Positions 58,335 to 64,000 of a DNA stretch of 64,000 nt are shown piece after piece (within the stretch, counting starts at the first letter, position 1; the number at the start of each line of letters is the position of its first letter). Made by a program: the position numbers and the translations under genes. A model generated the notes under the pieces. The model had not been told where the DNA came from. It ran no database searches and worked only from the letters and a program-made list of their open reading frames with translations. The stretch spans positions 10,096,090-10,160,089 of the forward strand of contig OY821518.1 in the NCBI GenBank assembly GCA_963682025.1, read 5' to 3'. The stretch is from Cordilura impudica (Eukaryota > Arthropoda > Insecta > Diptera > Scathophagidae).

Positions 58335-59417
58335 TCTATAATATTAATAGGCTAGGCGATTTCTTGTGACCGATGTTTTGTTCTACCTTTTCATCCCGAT
58401 TTTGACCCAACGTATATTATTTGAAAGGTATTTTTTTTAGCCGCTTTGCAGATTTACAGATTTTTAAATTTTTTCCTTTATTTTGAGTGAATTGCATTTA
58501 AAGTTGCTACTACCATATACATAAAACAAGTAAGAAAATTATAGTCGGTCTAGACCGATTATACGATACCCTATACCATGCGTTTAGAGACCCTATCTCT
58601 TAGGCCCAACTAACTGGACATAGAAAATAAGCAAAAACCAAATTTGAGTGGGATTTTTATTAATTTTTTTGGCTGCAGATATGAAAAAGTTCATATCGGA
58701 TGCTATATCTATATAGGGACTTGGTCCAAAAATGGACCGATCCTGATTATGTTTGGTAAAGTCTCTTGTATTTTGCAAAAATATATACAAACAAAATTTG
58801 AGAAGAATCAGTGCAATCAGTGCAATCATTTTTGGACTACTCATTAATGGATGTAATGAACGCATACAAACCCAATTTGAGTAAGATCTATATGACAATT
58901 TGGATCTTATGGCAATTTATGTCGATTTCATATGGGTAATTTGTATGGGGGCTAGGTCTGAACATGGACCGATTCTCACCAATTTCAATAGCGTTCATCC
59001 CATGGCCGATAGAAGCTTATGTACCAAATTTCATCAAAATACATTCATATTTGCGACCTGCAGTTTGATTAAAAGCTTTACATGGACACACAGACGGACG
59101 GACGGACGGACGGATGGACGGACATTGTTAAATCAACTCAGAAAGTGATTCTGATTCGATCGGTATAATTAAAGATGGGTCTAGGTCAAATATTTTTGGT
59201 TGTTACAAACAGCAGCACAAAGTCTTTATACCCAAACCACATAGTGGTATAGGGTATAATTACACATATGCTATGTGTGTTTTATTAAATTTGTTAATGT
59301 GTTTGTTAATAAGTTTGTTATCTTCATTCACAATAATAATAAACCATAAAAGTATTGGTTTGTGAATTCGCTAAGTTGAAAAAAATGCTTCCTAGAAATT
59401 GCACTCGAATCTGCTAG
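58335..59417 (+). mobile_element. Family A Helitron, second subfamily, carrying a B copy
   Basis: The 5' part is 58335-58523 and the 3' part is 59261-59417 (AATAATAATAAACCATA, then GCACTCGAATCTGCTAG). The 3' hairpin segment between CTCGAA and TCTGCTAG is deleted. Its 5' end faces that of the preceding Helitron across 19 bp. Confidence 0.75.
58524..59260 (+). mobile_element. Family B repeat nested in a Helitron
   Basis: B ends AAACAAGTAAG and GGTATAGGGTATAA interrupt the Helitron phrase ACATAAAATTACACA. Comparing with uninterrupted A copies shows no target duplication longer than about two bases. It lacks about 60 bp around the second internal unit. Confidence 0.8.
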
Positions 59418-59599
59418 TATGTGTAGTTGCGTACCGGACAGGCGAACGTCAATCAATCGACTAAAAAAGTTATTTAGAGCCGATCGGTATAAGAGGTGTG
59501 CCAGTGTAAAGTATTTTTGATAGTTAAAAACATTAACACAAATTTGTAACAAACAAATTCAAAACTATTAAATGAAAATAGTGATGTATACAAAATTGA

Positions 59600-60095
59600 A
59601 ACAAACCGGGTGTTCGATTATTTTCAAAATAAAAAAAAAAAAAAAACAAAAGAAAAGGTAATTTTTAACAAAAAGTATTTTTCAATAAAGATTTACTTAT
59701 TAAAAAATTTAGTTTTTACAAGAAATGTACTTCTTTAAAAAATATATTTTTCTAAGAAAAGGGAATTTCTAAGAAAATATACTTTTAAAAAGGGCAATTT
59801 TTTTTTTAAAGGTACTTTAAAAAAGTGTTTTTTTTAAGGCTCATATTCCTAAAAAAGGTAATATTATTAAAAATCGGTACTTTTTTAAACAAAGTGTACT
59901 TTAAAAAAAGTTTTTTTTTAAATAAAGGCATTTTTAGAAAAAATTTACTTTTTTAAAAATGGGGTAGTACGTAAAAAAAGGATACTTTCAAAAGAATAGT
60001 TTTTAAAAAAGAGTTATTTTTAAATAAGGGTAATTTTTTTGAAAAAGGGTAATTTAAAAAAATTTTACTTTTTTAAAAAAGGGTTGCAAATAAAA
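59600..60095. repeat. A/T-rich array of AAAAGGGTACTTTTT-like units
   Basis: Irregular alternation of AAAAAAGGGTA(A/C)TTTTT and similar semi-palindromic units runs for ~500 bp. The same unit type resumes at 63640-63760. Confidence 0.6.
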
Positions 60096-60280
60096 TTGTG
60101 CTATATCGTACCGATTTCTACGATGTGTTGATTATGATGATTTTATAATTTGACGTCATTAACCCATTTGGACTTGGCGCCACAAATGACCACAAGCTAG
60201 TATAGGACGATTACGTCAAAAAATTCAAATATTTTGCAAATACTGCTGAATTTTGGATCATTTTAACCCTAAGAGCACAT

Positions 60281-61450
60281 AAGGGTAAGTTTTCGTAAAA
60301 TAAAGTTCAATTTTATTTTCCAACTCATAGTAAGGGTTTTATCTAGTGTACTAGAACAAAATTCATAGTTTGGTTTAGGGAAGGAATGGGTTAACGTTGT
60401 TCGATTTATTCCAAATTCAAAGCATGGAAGACTTGCACATTTGGTTATTATATTTTAAGCGTCACATCTAAAAATTCAATAGCACTTACAAAATATTTGA
60501 ATTTTTTAAATAAATTGTCTTTTATTAGCTTGGGGTCTTATGTGACCCCAGGTCCAAAAGGGATAATGGGGTCATATATTTTTTTTCCGATATCCTAGGT
60601 CATTAAGATAAAACATAACATTTAAAAGTAGAAAACTGATAGATTTTTGATATTGAATATTTCACAAAAAACTAATTTTTCTCGAAATTCGCAAAAAAAA
60701 AATATTTGTAAAAAAAATTGTGGCACAGGAATTTACTTAAAAATTCACACAGTTTATCTCTAATATACATTTAACAAAACTTTAAAGTGCCAGATCCATC
60801 TTTTTAAATTTTGTTTAATAAAATTTTTTAAAACTTAAAAGAAGTTTTCAAAATTTTATCAAAAAAATTTTCCATCTTGTGTCTCATTTCGCAATAGGTT
60901 AAGGGTAAGTTTTCGCAAAATATAGCACAATTTTATTTCTCAACCCATAGTAAGGGCTTCATTTAGTTTACTAGAACAATTAATTTTTTTAAATATGTCA
61001 ATTTCAAAGTTTGGCCTCGGCAAGGAATGGGTTAGTGTTCTTCGAATTATTCCAAATTTTTAGCATGGAAGACTTGCATATTTGGTTATTATATTTTAAT
61101 TGTCACATCTAAAAATTCAATAGCACTTACAAAATATTTGAATTTTTTGAATAAATTGTCTTTTATTAGCTTGGAGTCATTGTGACCCCAAGTCCAAAAG
61201 GGATAATTGAGTTATATAATTTTTTTCCTAGGGCATTTAGATAAAATATAACATTTAAAAGTAAAAAACTGATAAATTTTTTATACAAAGTTCTTATAAA
61301 TAGTACACTGAATATTTCACAAAAAACTAATTTTTCTCGAAATCCGCAAAAAAAATTTCTGTGTAAAAAAATTCTAGCAGAGGAATTTACTTAAAAAATC
61401 ACACAGTTAATGTCTAAGGTACATTTACCAAAACCTTAAAGAATCTAATT
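60281..61450 (+). repeat. 620-bp direct tandem duplication
   Basis: Unit one begins AAGGGTAAGTTTTCGTAAAA at 60281 and unit two AAGGGTAAGTTTTCGCAAAA at 60901. They share ATGGAAGACTTGCA, GTCTTTTATTAGCTTGG.GTC and TTTCTCGAAAT.CGCAAAAA in the same order, roughly 85% alike. Unit two lacks short stretches. No reading frame is kept. Confidence 0.8.
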
Positions 61451-61558
61451 TTTTTTTTTTTTTTTGATTGACCCAAAACTTTGTATTCTATTCGTATATT
61501 TCTAGGGGTGAGACTTTAAATTCGAACACTTTTATTCCCCTCCATATAATGAAGGGCC

Positions 61559-61596
<38 letters not shown>

Positions 61597-61708
61597 GTAG
61601 AAACTCGATTCTTGCACGTAATGAAAACCGGGCTCGGTGCATTAATTAATTAATTTCCCATACAAAATAAAAGGCACATACATCTGCTTAGAATCTTAGT
61701 TTAATATT

Positions 61709-63369
61709 TCAATTCAAAACACATAAGTTCAACGCATTCGTATGACAGTAGATACATATTTTATGTGGAATTAAAATTTTTGTTTGTTTTGTGCAAAGTC
61801 GCTTGTTCAGTACTACACTGCTTCCTAGGCTCTGGAGCATCATAATATCGTCTAATGAAGCATTGTTTCGCTCCGCCCATTCTAAGCAAATATTGAACGC
61901 TGATATAGTCTCCTCCGATGTAACTTGCTTCGTCTTGAGTACCATGTCACCGGTTTCTTCACCATCAGTAAGGTCATCATCGGTACACTGCTCTTCATTT
62001 TGTGCGGTGAGCGCTAAATTAGGTTCAACAATCCATTGCTCAATTTCAGAATGTGATATTTGCTGCAATGGTTCTACTTCTTGAAGCAAAGTTGCAATGG
62101 ATTAAATATTGAATTCATCGTCAGCTAGCTGTAAACGTAACTCTGAAAGAGGAATGAAATCTTCATTATCCCAGTCGGATGATTTATTAAACAGTTTTTG
62201 AAATGATGACCGAATTGAAGACTCATTAAGGACATTCCACGCATTAGCTAAAAAACATATTCCGTCTTTTAAGTTGATGTTTCGCAAAGACTCGTCTATT
62301 GTTTTTCCACGACGAACAATGTGACTTAATAGGCTTTTTTTGTAGTTCAGCTTCGTAAGCCTTATAACATTCTGGTCCATGGGCTGTATAAGAGCAGTAC
62401 AGTTTGGAGGAAGGCACATCACCAAAATTTCACCATCATTACTCCTTAACTCGTCTTCTTTGGGATGGCATGGCGCATTATCAATAAGTAAAAGAGCTCT
62501 TTCGGGAAGATTTTTTTCCACGAAGGAACTCTTTCACCTACAGATTTAAGAAATTTTAAATTATGTATGTTATAAAAGGAATTTTTTTAGGACCAACAAT
62601 TGACTTACCTCTGGAACAAATGTTCTGTGAAACCATTCTTCAAACAAGGCCATTGTCATCCAAGCAATTTTTTTACCTTTGTAGACAACAGGCATATCCG
62701 TACAATTTTTGAATGAACGAGGATTTGATGATTTTCCAATAACCATTAATTCCACTCTATGATTTCCAGCAGCATTTGTACTGATTTTATGTCCCGGCGC
62801 CGAGGTTTCTTTAGAGCGCACAAGAGTTCTATCGGACAAAAGCTTCCAAAATAGGCCAGACTCATCAGCATTGTATATCTGCTCCTTTTCCAAATTTAGA
62901 TCGGTAATTTTTTCATTTAGTTTTTGCAAAAATGGGTTAATATTTTGAGTCTTCGGATTCCATGTTTTTTTTTTAAGTTTGCAACCCAACCATTGCTATC
63001 GTGGAAGCCACCTGACTTTTCCTGAATTTTGGCATGGAATAACTTTGCCTTTTCCTTGAGCATATCAGATGTGATTGGTAAATTCTTTGCTCTTTGATTT
63101 GCAAACCATTTAAACAATGCTCTTTCCATTTTTGGAAACTACGAGGGTTTAAGCGTCTTTCTTCTCCCAGGGCCGGATTCAGAATGCGCCCCAAATTTCT
63201 TTATGGTGTTTTCATTTCTCTTAACACGAGTTATTGTTGATCTATGCACATGAAAACTTTTGGCTAAGGAATTGGTGGAAAATCCAGCACTTAATTTCTT
63301 TAAAATCTCAGCTTTGTCTTTAATTGTCAGCAACGTAAATTTTTTTTTTTTGCCATTATGACTCCGCAC
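61709..63369 (-). pseudogene. Tigger/jerky-like transposase, four or more frame breaks
   Basis: MRSHNGKKKKFTLLTIKDKA at 63369 opens a Psq-type helix-turn-helix (LAKSFHVHRSTITRVKR). The CENP-B domain follows (ERALFKWFANQRAKNLPITS, NGWVANLKKKHGIRR), then the catalytic domain: first D in NADESGLFW, intron, second D in LLLIDNAPCHP, third D in ALIQPMDQNVIRL (34 residues apart). An acidic tail ends at 61709. Breaks lie near 63130, in an A10 run at about 62975, in an A7 run near 62515, and at 62100 (stop). Confidence 0.8.
62538..62608 (-). other. Intron in the Tigger transposase gene
   Basis: The donor CAGAG|GTAAGTCA and acceptor AAATCTGTAG enclose 71 bases. The position, right after FVPE and just before the second catalytic block, is the same as in the element at 30.2-31.6 kb (FVKE), which supports both introns. 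Confidence 0.7.
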
Positions 63370-63639
63370 CTCTCAATAGTCTGCTTAAAACTGATTCAAA
63401 TTACAACATTTCATCAGCAGCATAAAACGACGGGGATTTCCCGAAATTTATTCAGCCTAAGAAAACGTAAACAAAGCAGCACGCAAGAGTAATACAAAAA
63501 TGTTGCAAGTATCGAGTTCAAAATTTTCGGATGTCGCAAGTACTGAGTGCGTAATGAAAAATATTTCTATGTTGCAAGAATCGAGGTGTGCAAGTATCAA
63601 GTATGTGCAAGAATCGAGTTACTACTGTATAATTTAAAG

Positions 63640-63760
63640 GGTACTTTTTGAAATAAAGAGTACTTTGTAAAAAAGGGTACATTAAAAGAGAGTACTTTTT
63701 TAAAAAGTTAAGTTTTTGACAAAAAGGTATTTTTTAAAAAAATTACTTTTTTAGAGCTTA
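63640..63760. repeat. Continuation of the AAAAGGGTACTTTTT-like array
   Basis: Units such as GGGTACTTTTTGAAA and GAGTACTTTTTTAAAAA resemble those at 59.6-60.1 kb. Confidence 0.55.
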
Positions 63761-64000
63761 TCCCCCGTATTCATAATGAAAAGTTAGCTACTGCTTACAT
63801 GTCGCGCTCAACGAGGTTCTTACTAGTCAACCGATTAGCCTTAGTTTTTAATTAGCACATATTTTATTCATAATAAATTTTTTGTTGTCATCTAATAGCT
63901 TTAAAAACAACTCTGAAATTTGTAATGCCACCATATTTTTTCCATTAATGCCACCTGATATAGTGAAAATCAACTATGTTTACATTTCAATTTGTGTGAT
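63761..64000. other. Unassigned end of window
   Basis: CCCCCGTATTCATAATGAAAA at 63762 may be the end of another transposon that continues beyond the window. This cannot be tested here. Confidence 0.3.

Larger units (their letters stand above)
57862..59545 (+). mobile_element. Old B-related repeat split by two Helitrons
   Basis: A diverged B start (AAACAGGTAAGTTAGAAATT) at 57862 continues to AGAAGCTTATATA (57919), then after the first Helitron ACCAAATTTCATCGAAAT (58316-58333), then after the second Helitron GATCGGTATAAGAGG ... GTATTTTTGATAGTTA (59480-59525). These pieces are in the order they have in B, so one old copy was the target of both Helitrons. Confidence 0.55.
61595..63627 (-). mobile_element. 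Tigger/pogo-like element, full length with subterminal iterons
   Basis: Terminal repeats (left TAGTAGAAACTCGATTCTTG, right inverse of CAGTAGTAACTCGATTCTTG) with TA next to the right end enclose 2033 bp. Near the right end (the 5' side of the gene) the motif TGCAAG(A/T)ATCGAG occurs about five times between 63503 and 63618, and once at the left end. It lies between the two parts of the GGGTACTTTTT array. Confidence 0.8.

Noticed and set aside
4359..59148. Recurring 60- to 100-codon frames (MSGIFINFFGCRYEK, MDLMAIYVDFI, and the antisense MYIFLQNTRDFTKH)
   Set aside because: They are the family B repeat in different copies; frames shift with indels and no selection for coding is visible.

Overview
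The window is AT-rich, intron-bearing, transposon-dense animal DNA. The mix of elements points to a higher fly (Diptera, probably a calyptrate): DD41D and mauritiana-like mariners, jerky/Tigger-like pogo elements, several hAT families, RTE and Jockey non-LTR retrotransposons, a DINE-1/mini-me-like repeat with a (GTCC)n microsatellite, and a Helitron-like short repeat. No complete host gene is visible. At least half of the window is mobile or tandem-repeat DNA, and the rest is AT-rich sequence typical of fly introns or intergenic regions. Three weak candidate host exons and one candidate TATA-less promoter are reported with low confidence.

Layout. 0-5 kb: decayed FP25K-like ORF1 protein abutting a mariner fragment, a Helitron (family A) and a family B repeat. 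5-12 kb: dead RTE retrotransposon, then a 3.58 kb transposon with ~300 bp terminal inverted repeats and a spliced transposase-like gene whose superfamily I cannot name. 12-19 kb: hAT remnant, recombined A and B copies, a GATTTTTG minisatellite. 19-25 kb: Jockey-like remnant whose (AAAT)n tail grades into ~2.6 kb of tetranucleotide repeat, a B copy inside it, then a DD41D mariner remnant. 26-27.6 kb: ~205 copies of a 7-bp repeat (AAAAATT)n inside a small repeat (family C). 28.8-31.7 kb: two Tigger/pogo elements. 32-35 kb: candidate promoter and a long inverted repeat. 35-43.3 kb: Jockey remnant, C, B, a 533-bp MITE-like element, an almost intact DD41D mariner, and a third pogo-like element split by a hAT. 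43.8-50.2 kb: B copies and a 2.9 kb hAT with perfect 8-bp target duplication that carries nested B and A copies. 50-57 kb: tandem duplication, second mariner fragment, A, B, and a 710-bp palindromic hAT MITE. 57.8-64 kb: a multi-layer A/B nest, a GGGTACTTTTT-rich array, a 620-bp direct duplication and a 2.03 kb Tigger/pogo element with subterminal iterons.

How it fits together: this is a nest of parasites rather than a pathway. Intact element ends and target duplications let the order of several insertions be read directly. Many coding breaks lie in A homopolymers, so some elements may be less dead than the sequence suggests.
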